Part shown: positions 45,489 to 58,941 of the stretch, piece by piece
Layout of the letters: every line of letters begins with the position of its first letter
How positions within the stretch are numbered: position 1 is the stretch's first letter
Source of the DNA: Gnetum montanum
Taxonomy: Eukaryota > Streptophyta > Gnetopsida > Gnetales > Gnetaceae
DNA length: 64,000 nt
Assembly: GCA_015680685.1 (NCBI GenBank)
Contig: MNCI01002337.1
Coordinates: 344,061 to 408,060 of the forward strand
Reading direction: 5' to 3'
The notes under the pieces: model-generated
Database searches by the model: none
What the model saw: only the letters and a program-made list of their open reading frames with translations
What the model was told of the DNA's origin: nothing
Translations under genes and position numbers: made by a program

Positions 45489-46679
45489 TTGACATCCATC
45501 CAAAGGGATGTAATCCAAAAGCGAGCATGTCAATATGTCCTCGTAGGAGATAATACCTTATGTAAGCACTCCTTTGATGGAATACTATTAACTTTTGTTG
45601 GTGGGGAGGAGGCACAAAAAATCATTAGCAAGGTCCATGAAGGACTATGTGGAGGACACATAGCTCCCAAGGCCATGGCGGTTCAGATCAAACACTTAGG
45701 GTATTACTAGCCTTGCATTGAACAAGATTGCTTTGCTAAAGTTAAGACGTGTGACACGTGTCAACGTCACACAAACCTTATACACGTGTCGCCTACTAAG
45801 TTGCACCCTACGTAGATCACGTGGCCTTTCCAACAATGGGGACTAGATATCATAGGATCCATAACACCTAGGTCTTCCATAGGGTATAGCTTCATCATTA
45901 CTGCCATCAAGTATTTTATGAAGTGGGCAAAGGCTATCCCTGTTAGGAAAACTACATCTCAACAGGTTTGCCACTTCATATTATACAACATCATAATAAG
46001 GTTTGGTCTTCCCATGACTATTGTAATGGACAATGGGCCACAGTTTAGTAGTGTAGAAACCAAAACCTTTTGTAGCAACCTTGGCATTAAGCAATATTTC
46101 TCATCATCATACTATCTACAGGCAAACAATCAAGCAGAAGCAACAAATAAGGTTATCATCAACTTGCTTAAAAGAATGCTTAGCAATAGAAAGAGGCGAT
46201 GACATGAGCAAATCCTCTATGTGCTATGGGCCTACCATACAACGTGTAGGACGGCTACAGGTAAGACTCCCTATAGCTTAGTTTATGGATTTGAAGCAGT
46301 GTTACCTCTTGAATTACAAGTACCATCACTACGGATGATCCTTTCAAGAATTTTGAATAAGGCCCAGAACAACGAGTCAAGGATCATCAACCTTGACTCC
46401 CTAGAGGAAGAGTGTACAAAGACACTGGGTCATATCGAATGGTATCAAGACAAGAAGTGGAAAAATCATCAACCAAACCTACATCAACGGCTTATAAAAA
46501 AGGGCGACCTAGTTCTCAAAGCTGTCCGTGAATATGTAGACAAGTTTTTGGAAAATTGGAAAAGTTCATTCATAGTCATAAAAGCCTATGAGAATGGAGC
46601 CTTCAAACTAGCAGACATGGATGGTAAAGAGTTTGCAAATCTTGTGAACCACTTATACTTGAAGTCGTACTATGTCTAA
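45489..46679 (+). pseudogene. E2 integrase
   Basis: The zinc-binding part has HEGLCGGH, then C-x2-C in TCDTCQRH at about 45755. In the catalytic core the first D lies in LDIIGS (about 45845), the second in MDNGPQF (about 46030) and the E in AEATN (about 46140). The C-terminal part has GDLVLKAVREYV and FKLADMDGK, ending at TAA 46677-46679. Stops occur at about 45708 and 46200. The three catalytic residues are all kept, unlike E1. Confidence 0.85.
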
Positions 46680-46689
46680 AGTAGAAGCA

Positions 46690-47010
46690 AGGTAAGTAGA
46701 TAGTCCGCTACAACTATAAACTCGCATCCATAGTTTGCTACTACTATAAACTGGCATCCATAATCTGTCATGACTATAAACTAGCACAGATAGTCTACCA
46801 TGACTATAAATTGGCACAGAACATCTGCTATGACGTTAAACTGGCACAGACGGTCCACTATGACCTTAAATTGGCCCATCCACTATCTTTTATGATGATA
46901 AACTAGCACAACGATCTGCTAGGACCTTAAACTAGCACATTACGGTCTACTGGGACCTTAAACTAGTACATCAAATGGTCTACCAAGATCTTAAACTAGG
47001 TTAATGATAT
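46690..47010. repeat. Minisatellite after E2 integrase
   Basis: Degenerate units contain actataaactggca and later gaccttaaactag, about 33 to 50 bp apart. They correspond to E1's 4140-4632 array in position and core. Confidence 0.7.
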
Positions 47011-48330
47011 AAAGTTTCCAACTTGCATCCACCACCACTCAAACAAGCAAGCATGCATAGTGTTGACACGGGGTGGGACATTGTAGTTCCAGAATGTAGT
47101 TCACAATGACAAAACAACATCCTCTGGAACATATGTGATGCCACTACCCCTAACATCTTGCTGACCATATGGAGCTACCGCTACTATAGCCCATTGCCCT
47201 AGCAGTAGCTTCCATTGTCAGTGCCTACTGTTAGAGTCGCAACACTACTATGGCCCAACCACAAAGTTGCTACCCTTCAACCCCTTCCATCATCCAAGCT
47301 CAGTAGACATTCAATTGTTAAGCCTCTCTGTTTACAGTTGAACTACATGATGTTTGCCTTGGGTGGGGACTCCTAAGCACTCACATCACCACAACTCCTA
47401 TCCCCCTCAGAGCTAGCCCCTTCAGCCTACCGCTGCTAGAAACACTACTGGCCTTCCTACTTTAGATGTCACATGCCTCAGCAAAAATTCCCGTCACTTC
47501 AATGATGTCTAAAGTAAGTAAGACCTTTTCCTAACTGCATTTCATGGTTACATATCTCTGGTCTGCTTTCTATTGCACTTGTAGGATATGGGCCGAGATA
47601 GCATCTGTCAAATATGTGTTTTGCCAGGAGGATAGGAAATCACATCGTTCTGAGGTGATGACTCTAACTAGCTTAGCTACTTAGAAGTGCACATCCTACC
47701 CTTCCTCTTAACCTTCGTCATCTCATTTCTCACACCCGCAATTTCCCTTTTCACATCTCTAAGCCCTCCCATATGCTCAACCACAAATTCCATGATGCAC
47801 ATAATGCAACACACTGCATGGAAGGCATTTTTAGGTAGGTCAAAGCCTCATATGGATGTAACGCTACTCATCCCTAGGAGGAAACATCTATCCTGCAACA
47901 ACAAGGTTGTTCACAAATGAACATGGCAAAACAACAAAAGAAAAGTGCAAAAGTGTAATGAAGCTAAAAAAAAGAAAGAAAGAGAATGTGTTCCTAAAAC
48001 AAATGGCACACCAGTTGTTTCAAACTAACCCTCTATAAGCATTCCAATGAGAAGTCTAAAGCCAGTGAAAGAAAGATGCCCATGTGCACTGACTCCCTCA
48101 TAAGTGCTCTGATGAGGGACCACGCTACATCCCATATTTCCTTTTCCTGAACATGTCCCCTCAAGTCCACCCTTTCCCCTTTCCCCTTTCCCCTACACAA
48201 CTATCCTACTACTCCCAAGCACAGCAAAGTGACATCTGAGAAACCACCAGAGAGTGATGTTGGCAACGTATCCTTCCTGGTGTTTTGTATTCTTTGTCAA
48301 TGTCTACCAGGCAGATCCTCCAGACATCGA
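47011..48330 (+). other. E2 3' untranslated region
   Basis: No credible coding sequence. The last part has C- and T-rich runs (cccctttcccctttccc at about 48170). The bases before the polypurine tract (gatcctcca) match E1. Confidence 0.5.
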
Positions 48331-48344
48331 CAAAGAGGGGCTAG
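48331..48344 (+). other. E2 polypurine tract
   Basis: CAAAGAGGGGCTAG abuts the 3' LTR. Confidence 0.8.
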
Positions 48345-50239
48345 TGAAACACCATAAAATATCAGGCCTCTCATGCTTCAGCAGAGTCTCAAAATTTAGG
48401 TAAGAACTTCCACAAGTGCAGCATCATGACAGTTTAGCAGGAAAATGTAGGCATTGAGGATGGATTGTCCAGTTTGACAAGTTTTCTATCTCTAGAGTTG
48501 ATAGGCCCGCTGGACTCTCCGGCTTGCCCAACTGGACAATTGACTCAGCTGACAGTCTACCTAGAAACTATGCTAGGAGTTGCCAAAAGTGTTTTGAATG
48601 AGCAAAACAGTTCAGCAAGTTTTCTAGTGAAGAAGTCTGCTACGCTTTGTAGCATAGCAAGCCTTGAAAGATAGTTGCTCAAGCATCCAAGTGCGAAGTG
48701 GTAAAGTGATTACAAAGATAAGGTAGGATTCATTCAACATAAGGTGCTAAGCTATGTTGCGTAGCATAATGTAGCAAGAGCAAAGCGAAAAGGCCTATCT
48801 TACCAAGTGATTCTAACAAGAAAACAACACTTTGAAAAGACTTCGACCTCCAAAACTTCCCGCCCCACTTAGTCCTCGAGCCTCAACCAAAATTTCTTGC
48901 TAGAAATTGGAAAATTAAATAAGAAAACATGATACACTAGCTACTATGTTGTGCTACGCTACATAGCTAGCAAAAATGGAAAAGTAGCAAGTGTTTCAAA
49001 CATGAGTTCGCGAGTTCAAAAGCTCTCCCGCATGAAGGATGAAAGTTGCAAACAAATGCTCTTCAGCTCCTATGCAAATTTCAATCAAAACCAGTGGCTA
49101 CGTGATGCTACGGTACATAGCGTAGCACAACATAGCAAGTAGCCACTTACACTATGCCAATGTGTTCAATAGCATGAGTAGTGCAACACTGGTATAGAAG
49201 CAACAAGACATCTTTAGGTAACTCTAGAACCTGTTGACAACAATTTTCCTCACTCTATCATATCCTTAGCAAGATCAAGAATTTCACTTCATTTTTCATA
49301 CCCCTAGTTAGCTCCCAAAACATTGTTCCTACACTTGACCCTGCTTGTAAAGGTAGGGAAGATGTAGTCCCAGAGCATAAGCTCCATTTTTCTCATATTG
49401 TTAACACACTAGATCTCGGCACATGTAGTTCCAGCGGTATGGTCACAGTGTAACAAAGTTCACATCTAGCATTGCACACCCACACGATACGGACATGATA
49501 GCATCTTGTGGGGTCTAGGACACATGGCATCCAAACCACATTTCTCTCCTACCCCTAGCCCTATAAATAACCTAGTAAAAAATGCTCAAAGGGTTGGCTT
49601 TTTTGGCATTGACAAGAACAGTTGGCTTGTTGGCTTTTTGCATTGGCTGGTTGGCTTCTTGATTGGCTTCTTAGCAAATAGAGTTGGCTTTTTGGTGTAG
49701 TTGTCTTTTAAGTTGGCTTTCAAAAGGCATAGTTGGCATTTCCTTGAGCATTCTAGTTACCTTTGAGTTCTCTGGTTGGCTCTAAACATCCCTTTGTGAG
49801 TCAAGCATTCTAACATCTTAGCAAATAGATCACCAAAAGAAGAACTATGACTATACCGCTCGGTGTAAGCAGTGTCTCTCTGCTATTGTGTAACCTATTA
49901 TACACCTTTCAAACAAGGCAAAGAATCAAATCCACGACCTTGGGACGGTGCACTTTCTCACCTAAGTTTTTTTTGCTATTTCTTTATTATAATTGTTGTT
50001 TTGCACTATTCTCGCTATCTTGTAGTTATTAATCATCAATTTATCTCGCGCGTCTCTCTTCTAAAAGAAATGTTTACATAAGGTTAAGGTACACCGATTA
50101 AGTCCCTGTCTGATCAACTAGACTATTCAAATGCCCTACTTCCGTTTCTCTCCATCACGGCCCTTGCACGGATTCAAGGTTAAAATATTCACTTGGCAAC
50201 CTCTCGGTGTTCTAGCCATTGACATTTTTGATCATTACA
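48345..50239 (+). repeat. E2 3' LTR
   Basis: TGAAACACC to CATTACA, 1895 bp, pair of 29485-31377. TATA box at 49562-49569. Many substitutions separate the two LTRs, especially at sites consistent with C-to-T change, so the insertion is old. Confidence 0.92.
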
Positions 50240-50244
50240 GCTAT
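50240..50244. repeat. E2 target-site duplication, right
   Basis: gctat, identical to 29480-29484. E3 resumes here. Confidence 0.9.
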
Positions 50245-50378
50245 GAAACAAGCATCTATCTCTACATGCAAGTAGTATGTGCTAAAAGTAGAAATTCAAA
50301 TGTATCTATACATAGCAACCACAAAATAGGAGGGCACCCAGTGGTTGACCACTGATTCTTGAGAGTAGCATACTTTGC

Positions 50379-51640
50379 ATGGAACTGACTAAGAGCCTAA
50401 CATGTGCATATGTAGTAGGCATAGATGAACTAGAGCAAGTTCATCACCAACTTTCTGATGATGCAATTGATGATGCTTATTGGGAAGAGTTGGAGATTCC
50501 TAAAAATTTCAAGCAAGAGCCCCTTAAACTAAAAATGCTACCAATTGGAATGGAATATGTATTTTAAAAAAATGGGAAGCAAGTCATAATCAATGTAAAT
50601 CTTACTCCAGAGTAGAAAAATATGTTGTTGAATGTAGCTAAAAAGTGGTTAGCAACTTTTGGTTGGTCATATCCTGAACTCATAGGGATTGATCCTAAGA
50701 TATGTCAGCATTACTTCTACATTGATCCAACCATGAAGCCAAAGAGACAACCACAGAGATGATTGAACCCCAAATTGAAGTATGTCATCAAAGAGGAAAT
50801 TGAACAACTCGTCAAGGTATGGTTCATTTATCCCATTTTGGATAGTAAGTGGGTTATTCCACTCATGATTGTGCCAAAGAAAGAAGGCAAGTGGTAGGTC
50901 TGCATCAATTTTTGGTTGCTAAATATGGCAACATTCAAGGATCATTTTCCATTATCATTTGTTGATTAAGTGTTACACATAATATCTAGGCATTGCTATT
51001 ATAGTTTTCTAGATGGTTATAGTGGCTATAACCAAATTCAAATTACACTAGAGGATCAGGCAAATACAACATTCATGAGTCCTTAGGGGACTTCTACATA
51101 TTGCAAGATGTCATTTGGTCAATGCAATGATCCTACTACATTCTAACACCTGGTTTTGAGCATTTTTGAATACAAAATTGAAAGTGGTATGGAATTCTTC
51201 ATGAATGACTTCTTTACTTATGAAAATACATTTGAGCAAGCCTAAGACTACCTTGAGCAAGTGCTAAAACATTGTGTTAAAACCAAATTGCAACTTAATT
51301 GGAAAAAAAGTCAACTAATGGTCTAAGAGGGCATTGTATTAGGGCATAGAATATCATAAGCATGAATTAAGATAGACCCTAAGAAAATAAGGATCATCTA
51401 AGGAATAACTCACCAACTAGAAACTATCAAAGATGTTCGATCATTCCTTGGACATACTGGTTACTATTAGCAATTCATAGAGAATTTCTCTAAGATCATA
51501 ATGCTGTTGGTGGAGCTGACAAAGAAAGATGCTCAATTTATCTAGACTTTAGAATGTGAACAAGCATTCCAATAGCTAAAAGAGAAACTTGTAGAAACTC
51601 CAATCCTACAACCACTTAAGTAGTCTAGATCATTTCATGT
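50379..51640 (+). pseudogene. E3 reverse transcriptase
   Basis: An upstream part (50379-50567: YWEELEIPKNF) is followed by IDPKICQHYFYIDP, RQPQR, LNPKLK, PLMIVPKKEGKW, FKDHFPL and DGYSGYNQIQI. The active-site strand reads FMNDF at 51198-51212, where E4 has FMDDF, so the first catalytic aspartate is lost. Stops are frequent. The family marker QPQR.LNPK points to the Athila group. Confidence 0.82.
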
Positions 51641-51992
51641 CATGAAGGATGCATTAAGTTATGCCTTGCAAGCTGTGCTTACATAGATGGATGACAAGAA
51701 ATGTTCATACAACACCCACTGTGCTAGTTGAAGCATTGTGGATGCACAACTAAACTACACCACTATAGAAAAAGAATTGATGATAGTGGTGGTTGCTCTA
51801 GAGAAGTTTAGGAATTATGTGCTTGGATACAAGGTGTTTGTACACATGGAGCATAGTGCCATCTACTTCCTGATGAACAAGCCAATAGTGAGCCCCTATG
51901 TCATACAGTGGCTAGTGATCTTGCAGGAATTCAATCTTACAAAGGTAGATCAAAAGGATACTAAGAATGTGATCATTGATCACTTGTCTTAG
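51641..51992 (+). pseudogene. E3 RNase H
   Basis: HVMKDALSYALQAVL, then NYTTIEKELMIVVVALEKF and VQ-like IQWLVILQEFN, the standard gypsy RNase H pattern (D, E of IEKE). The end LS follows NVIIDHLS. Confidence 0.78.
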
Positions 51993-52199
51993 TTGCAATG
52001 GGATAACAAAGAGGAATAAAACCCACTATTTGATATGTTTCCTAATGAACTCCTCTTTGTTGGGGCTATAGCTAAATAATTTCCCAATGAGCCTAAATGG
52101 TATGATGGCTTTCTCACCTATCTTCGCATCCAAGATATGCCACAAGGGTTGGATTACTAGAAGAAACAACAACTTCTTTAGTAGGTAAAACACTTTATG

Positions 52200-53030
52200 A
52201 AGATCAACAGACACCTCTACAAGGTGTGCATTGATGGCCTAGTTCATTTGTGTGTCCCTGATGCCAATGAACTATGCATTCTCCAAGATGCTCATGAAGG
52301 TCCTTGTGGAGGATACTATGTTGGGAGACGTATGGCCATTAAAATCCTAATGGTAGGATACTATTAGCCAAAAATCTTCAGGGATGCTCTTCATTACATT
52401 TGCTCTTATGAATAATGCCAATGAGATGGTGGAATGATTGCTCAAATGGAGGAACCTCAATAATGGATTGAACCACTAGAATCCTTTGACATTTGGGACA
52501 TGGATTTTATGAGTCCCATCATGCCCATGTCAAATGGAAATACATACATCATAGTTGCTATTGACTATTGTTCGAAATGGGCAGAAGCAATAGTTATCAT
52601 CAACTATACATTTCTATTGCTACTCTATTTATACAACAAAATTTTTTAAATAGTTTTGGTGTGCCACATTCATTAATTTCAGATAATGGAACTCACTTTA
52701 TAGGTACTACTTTTCGAAAGCTCATGCAATGCTTGGGGGTTGAACACAAACTCACAACACCTTATCACCCCCAAGCCAATGGTCAAGCTAAGGTTACCAA
52801 TAGGGAAATCACAAGGATTATAACAAGAACTATTAGCAAATATAGGAAAGACTGGAGTACAAAACTCAATGATTCCTTTTGGGCCTATTTCTCAACATAG
52901 AATCTTCCTATAGGCTATTCTTTCTCTGAGGTTGTGTACGGAAAATTACTAATACTTCCTATTCAATCTGAGCTCCATACACTTTCAATAGCTTGTGACC
53001 TCAACCTTGACTTGAGTCTAGCATAAAAAG
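52200..53030 (+). pseudogene. E3 integrase
   Basis: The zinc-binding part is degraded (HEGPCGG). The core has FDIWDMDFMSP, then SDNGTHFIGTTF (second D) and NGQAKVTNRE, where the catalytic E is K (E4 has E). Shifts occur near 52600. The C-terminal part to about 53330 is broken. Confidence 0.8.
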
Positions 53031-53330
53031 AAAGACTAATGAATCTCAACCTGCTAGATGAAAACTAATTGGTGGCCATATCGTCTAACAAGTTGCACAA
53101 GGCCTACAACAAAAAGCGCCATGACCTTAAAATTAGAAAATCAAATTTCAATTAGGAGATAACGTTCTCTACTAGAACCCCACACATATACCTCAAAAAC
53201 TAAGTTCCAAACATTATGAGAAGGATCTTACATCATTTATGAAATTTTTCCTTCTGGGGCCATGATGATATATAAACCTAAGAGCCCAAATAAGAAACAG
53301 CTGGTCAACATCTAAAAAAACAAACCTTTC

Positions 53331-55412
53331 TATGAGCATAAGCCAAATAATACAACAAACACCTCATCAGATGGACAACCATGCTCCATATTTTGGATCT
53401 CCTTCTTTTAACATAGTCATGGGGGAGATGGTCACCCATGCTAATCATATAAGTAGCTCATCAATTTTTCACCCTTTTTTTTACACATTTTTTGTTTTAC
53501 AACTTTTTTTTATACATTCTTTATTTTACTTCTTATTTTCATGTTATTAATCTTTTTAAATTTTTGTTACATCATCGTTAGTACATTTGCTATTTCTTAA
53601 AAATTTTAGACATTCTTTTATATTTTCTTTTATTTTATTTTGGTGTGATTTTCTAAATTTTTGTTAATAAGTGCCAAGTATAGTGGTAATGCATTGCTTG
53701 ATGTGGTATGTACTATTTTTTTCTTTGATTGTTGGTGTCTAGATTTTGGCTTATGGTTTCTTTTTTCATGCAACAAGCAATGATTCCACAACATTCACCC
53801 ATTTACAAACTCTATGATTTTCCTTATTCTAGAAACATGCAATCCCTCTTTCATTAACAAAACTTTAACAAATTTTTAACTTTGGTAGTTTTCAGAATTG
53901 GACAAGATAAAAAGGTTTGAATAGGGTGTGACTTTAAGGGGATTTGATATTCTTTTTGCCTTTCTATTTTCCTAGGTGCATATGTGTTTTCATGGATTTC
54001 TTACTGTTCCATGTCGACCAATAAAAGAAAGTTAAATAAGTATTTGCATGGTGTGGTTCTCATAAATAAATGATGGGAATTAAAAGCACACCTCTTAGAC
54101 AAATTAAACACATACATCTTTGCATGGTGTGGTTCCCATTTCAAAAAAATTAAGAAAAAAATTAAAAAATGATGGGAATTCAAAACACACCCCTTAGATA
54201 GAATAAACAAGCTACAAGCACTAGTTATGGGACTAAAAAGACATGTTACCCATGCTTGAAGGTCCCCTCTAACTATGGCCCTTTTTCACTTCCTACTTTT
54301 CTTTTCTTCTTTAATAAGGAACAATGGTTGTTCTGAGGGAGCACTCTTATGTCTGAAGAGGATGGACTAGTCTTAGAATGATGATGTGAATTCACTTAAC
54401 AAGGTTGGTTTTGGTTTGGACTAATGATGGATCTTATCAAGTCATTTAACCACAAAATCCACAAGGGCTTCATGTGATCTTAATCAGGAACTCCATTCCA
54501 CTCTCTTTCATCCATCTATGCTTTTCATGTCTCACCTCACTACTAGTTTCATGTTCTTATTCAATGTCCTGGTTTGATGTGTCAGAATTCTTAGGTAGTT
54601 TCTTCCAAGTTTTTGTACTTAACCTTTTGTAACCATTAATAATCCACAAAGCCCAAGGACTCTTTGGTTTGAAGTTATGCAAAGGCATAAAAAGCCTATG
54701 CTTGCTTTGTGGAGGACCCACTTGCATATGACTTGGTTGGGTTAGTTAAGTTCTTTACCCTTAGACACTCTTACAATCAAATCATTTTGTTTATCTCATT
54801 AATGACATCCAATTGTGCACATCTTCACAACATTTTTTAGTGAACTTTCCTTTTTATTATTGTGAATTCTTACACCCTCTTCAAATACTTTCTTGTATTA
54901 AACTTTTTTTAAATTTAATGGATCACTTATCAATTTTACCCTATTTTTCATCCTTTTCACTAACAATACTAAAGGAATCAATCTACCACAATCATAACCT
55001 AGCTGAGTGTAACCACCAATGAGCCAAGGCATTTAACAACTATGTGTTACACATTGCATACTAATTCATGATTCTGTTGTGATTGTAGTGGGAAGCATGG
55101 ACTGGAAGCGAGACTACATCCACCAAGGATGATGGGGCAGTACCACATGATGTGGACCATTCATGATCATTAGATCTTCTCTCTCACTTTTTAGTTTCCA
55201 AGAGGCATTGGATGTTAGTTTTATGAAGGATGTTCACTTCTCTTATCATAAACATCCAATTTTAAAAAGATTATAACTCTACACACTTGGGCACTTAGAG
55301 TCTATCTATTCCATCTGAGTCAATTTGTATGTCAGTTAATAATCCCATACCTACCCAATATTTTGTAAAGAACTTTTTCCTCCTCTTCTACACTTGAGGA
55401 AGAGTTTTCATT
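53331..55412 (+). other. E3 3' untranslated region
   Basis: T-rich sequence (53460-53620), then a duplicated unit of about 100 bp at 54040-54215 containing gcatggtgtggttc and gatgggaatt.aaa.cacacc. E4 carries the same duplication inverted at 60143-60310, so it predates both insertions. No ORF of note. Confidence 0.6.
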
Positions 55413-55426
55413 CAATAGTGGAGGTA
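55413..55426 (+). other. E3 polypurine tract
   Basis: caatagtggaggta precedes the 3' LTR. E4 has the equivalent in inverse orientation at 58942-58958. Confidence 0.65.
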
Positions 55427-56244
55427 TGATGAATCACATTTTTTGCTCATGCTCTAACATCAGGTATCTGATGTTGGAGCCTTAAGGTCAAGTATCCAAT
55501 GTCGGAGCCAAGATGGGATGTCGAATATCTGATATCGTAAGATATACACTAGCTTATAAATATAGTTCTTGGGCTCATAATTTTCATATCAATTTTTGTC
55601 ATAGTTAGCAAACCTCTTACAATTTGTTTACTCTAAAGTTAGAATATTTGCTAAGTGCTCGTAGTAGGAGTCTAAGTGTATACAGATCTTTGTTCAAACA
55701 CTAATGTACTTGAGCACAGCAGTGTGATGGGAATAAAAATAAACTCTTTTGATAATTCTTGTACCACTGAGATTATATTATTGTTTTCTTTAATGCACTT
55801 TACTTGAATTCATTTATATTAAGCAATTAATTTTTATTTGTTAATGGACACAAGCATGACCACTTCAAGCATACATATAGTGCTTGGTAATCCAACAATG
55901 CTTAAGGTTTGGTAGCCCAATAGCACTATATGTGTTCAGGATGTGTCTAAGAAAGTGGGACAAGTACTTATGTTAGGCTAGCTAGGTAGTAAATGAATTA
56001 GATATTAAATTACTGTAGCTTTCATTCATATTTTAGGTGATTAAACTTATAAAACATAAAATGAGAAAAATTATGTACCTCAATTACACTTAAACCATAC
56101 CCTATCAACATTCTCAACATCCATTTCACTTCCTAGAGGAACTAGTGCACTAGAGAACTATAGGTCTACAAAATTCAAGTGGATCATATGTGAATGCCTT
56201 AGTCATTCATATGGTTGGATGTAGGGGTACTTCATCACTCATCA
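55427..56244 (+). repeat. E3 3' LTR
   Basis: TGATGAATC to CACTCATCA, 818 bp against 846 bp for the 5' copy. TATA box at 55555-55562. Confidence 0.9.
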
Positions 56245-56249
56245 CTTAT
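56245..56249. repeat. E3 target-site duplication, right
   Basis: cttat, identical to 25466-25470. Confidence 0.85.
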
Positions 56250-58092
56250 CATTTTATTAGACAAAAGTTTGCTAATTTGAATCACACTTGCATTATGAGT
56301 ATATTTCTTTATAATTCTTCTAATATACTAGCTTAGTTATATATTTATAATATATATCTATAATTTAGCCATAATAATTTTTCAAAAATTAAGTTTAATT
56401 TTAGTTATTCAAAATTACAAAGTCACCATTTTATAAAAATGAATGTATTTCATCATAATTTTGATCACATTCATGTGCTTGTGTGATAAGAAGGATAACT
56501 AATTCCAATTTTGGTAATAAATATTATGCTACAAAATATTTTTGAATTCTCTAGGATTGTTGTTCTCATGCATGCCTTTTTGAATTTCATTCCTTATTCA
56601 TTGCAATATGAAGACATAACATAGAAGTTGGAGGTTTGCTTGGAACACATATGTTAGGGTTATGGATGGAATATTATTTAGTGTCACTGATAACCTCTTC
56701 TTGAAATGTTATAGATGAAATATTATTAATGGAATATTATTGGTGTTACCCATAACCTCTCCCTAAAACATTATGGATGAAATATTATTATTATTTAGGG
56801 TTACTGATCTACAACTTATAGGTGGCCTCTTAGCCAAAATTATGTTGGCCATATGTCTTGGAGTTTGGAATTTTCAAATTACAAATTATAAAATTAGCTT
56901 ATTTGATGTATGTTCATATTTGCTAATAAATAGATAATTTTTTTTAACTTTTTAGGACTTTCTTTAATTAGACATTGCTTATGGATTGATAAATTGATAA
57001 TTGTTCGTGCCAGTACACATGGAACAAAGGATTATTTCATCCTTTTCTAGACATCCAAACAAAATAAAAATTAAAAATTTCATAAGGATAAATTGTTAAA
57101 TTGACATTTAGCTATAGAACATGCATATGAATATTATTTTAAACTTAATTAGCTAGCTAAGTTTACATGCCCCTAAACTAACCAAAGGAAGCATCGATTT
57201 GGGGTCTACTCATGCTCTTCACAAAACCTTTAGCTTATGGCCTCCATTTCCAAACTAACTGTGAGCTCTGATGGAGGATGAGCAATTCTTAGAGCATTAT
57301 CTCCCACATGACATTTTTGGGCTAATGCAATTATAGTACCTATGATTTAGTTAGTCTACAACATACATGATGTATTTTCATAATTCCTTTGAACATGATG
57401 CATATACATTACATCATTGATGCATGTTCCCATCATTTTTTTGTAATATTTGTTGAAGTTGTAGCTTGCATTGCATTCATAATGTTGTGAGTGTGTGTTC
57501 TTACAAGTTGCATTCCTTCACATCTTCCATAAGTCTTTCAAAATGAAACCTTCTAAAAAGGTTACTAACCATGAAACCCACAACCCTCTTGCACCTATCA
57601 GGTGTGAGATTATGGGTACCATGACTATTTCATTGTTATCTCATGCTTCTAAAAGCAACAATTTCATCTGAAAGCCTAATAAGGATCATCACTCAAATCC
57701 ACAGTGCTTAGCTAGTTGGTTCTAGGAGGGTTAGTAGATGAGAAAGAACCTAATCTCTTCTAGTGGCTACATCCAAGCTCGAACCTAAGTCTTTGACTTG
57801 AGAAACAAGCATCTTACAATCACTCCAAATAATGATATTTCCATTTAGAAGCCTAATATTATGTCACAATTTTAGCTACCACAAGGGAGTGCTAGCTTTC
57901 AAAAGCATGAAATTCAAATAAAATTTTAGCTTCTAGAAGAGAAGGGATCCTTCTGAAAGGCTAAAATTAAATTGAAATTTTGGCTTTTGGAAAGGGAAAC
58001 CATTGCCTTCTAGAAGGAAGTGCTTACATCTAAAAGGATGGAATTACATTGAATTTTTAACATCTAGAAGGGAAGGCTTATTTCTACAAGTC
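56250..58092. other. Spacer between E3 and E4
   Basis: AT-rich with no gene. A short duplication (gatgaaatattatta with flanking text) lies at about 56640-56810. At 57890-58085 a degenerate unit with cttctagaagggaa and aaattttagc recurs about four times. Confidence 0.5.
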
Positions 58093-58941
58093 TGATGAGT
58101 GGCGAGGTACCCCTACGCTCAATCATATGAATCACTAAGGTGTTTACATGTGATTAGGTCGAATTCCATGGACCTATAGTTCTCTAGTATACTAGTTCTT
58201 CTAGGAAGTGAAATGGGCATTGAGAACATTCATTGTCTTTCCAACTACACTTTTGAGGCTCAAGGGTATGGTTTAAGTGTAATTAAGGTACACGATTTTC
58301 CTTATCTTATGTTTTTTGAGTTTAGTCATCTACAACAAGAATAAAAGGTGGAGTAATTTAAAATCTAGTTCATTTATGGTCTAACTAGCCTAACACAAGT
58401 AACTGCTCCACTTTCCTAGACACATCCTAAACACATAGTACTATTGGGTGACCAAACATTAAGTGTTTTTGGGTTACCAAGTACTATATGTATGTTCGAA
58501 GTAGTCATGCTTGTGTTCATTAACTACTAGAAAGTAATTACTTACTTAATTCAAATGCATTAAAGTAGAGTGCATGAAAGTAAAGTGCAATAAAGAAAAT
58601 ATGAATATATTATTAGTGCTACAAGGATTTTCAAAAGAGTTCATTTTATTCCCATCACACTGTTGCACTCAGGTACATTAGTGTTCAAATAAAGAATCAT
58701 ATACACCTAGACTTCTTTTATGGGCACTTAGAAAATATTCTAACTTTGGGAAAAATAAACTATAAGAGCTTCACTACTTTGACCAAAAACTAAAATTTGA
58801 CTCCAAAAACTAATGTCAAAATGGTTGCCCAAGTGCTATACTTATAGGTTAGCATATACCCCCCAACGTTGGATACCTGATGTTACATCAAGACCCTAAC
58901 GTTGGATACCCACTGGAGCAGATGAACAACATGTTTCATCA
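58093..58941 (-). repeat. E4 3' LTR
   Basis: TGATGAGTGG to GTTTCATCA on the plus strand, the inverse of the E3 LTR. 849 bp. Confidence 0.88.

Larger units (their letters stand above)
29485..50239 (+). mobile_element. E2: Tat/Ogre-like Ty3/gypsy retrotransposon lacking RT
   Basis: A 20.8-kb element nested in E3. The order is 5' LTR, primer-binding site, gag, linker, protease, an interval with an antisense gene (35692-43738), the start of the RT exon, [RT deleted], second RNase H, integrase, minisatellite, polypurine tract, 3' LTR. Architecture and proteins match E1, but the nucleotide sequence is quite diverged. Without RT it could not have moved on its own after the deletion; whether the deletion came before or after insertion is unknown. 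Confidence 0.92.
25471..56244 (+). mobile_element. E3: Athila-like Ty3/gypsy retrotransposon, split by E2
   Basis: Its own sequence is 25471-29484 plus 50245-56244, about 10 kb. The order is 5' LTR, primer-binding site, gag, protease, [E2 insertion], RT, RNase H, integrase, 3' UTR, polypurine tract, 3' LTR. cttat flanks both ends. The RT entry segment (QPQR.LNPKLK, then DSKWV.PLMIVPKK) and the primer-binding site resemble Athila-group elements. Numerous stops, a changed RT active site and a changed integrase residue make it inactive. Confidence 0.9.

Noticed and set aside
53332-53550. Envelope-like ORF after E3 integrase
   Set aside because: Athila elements may carry one, but this frame is only T-rich low-complexity sequence giving F and L runs, without a signal peptide and transmembrane order conserved in E4.
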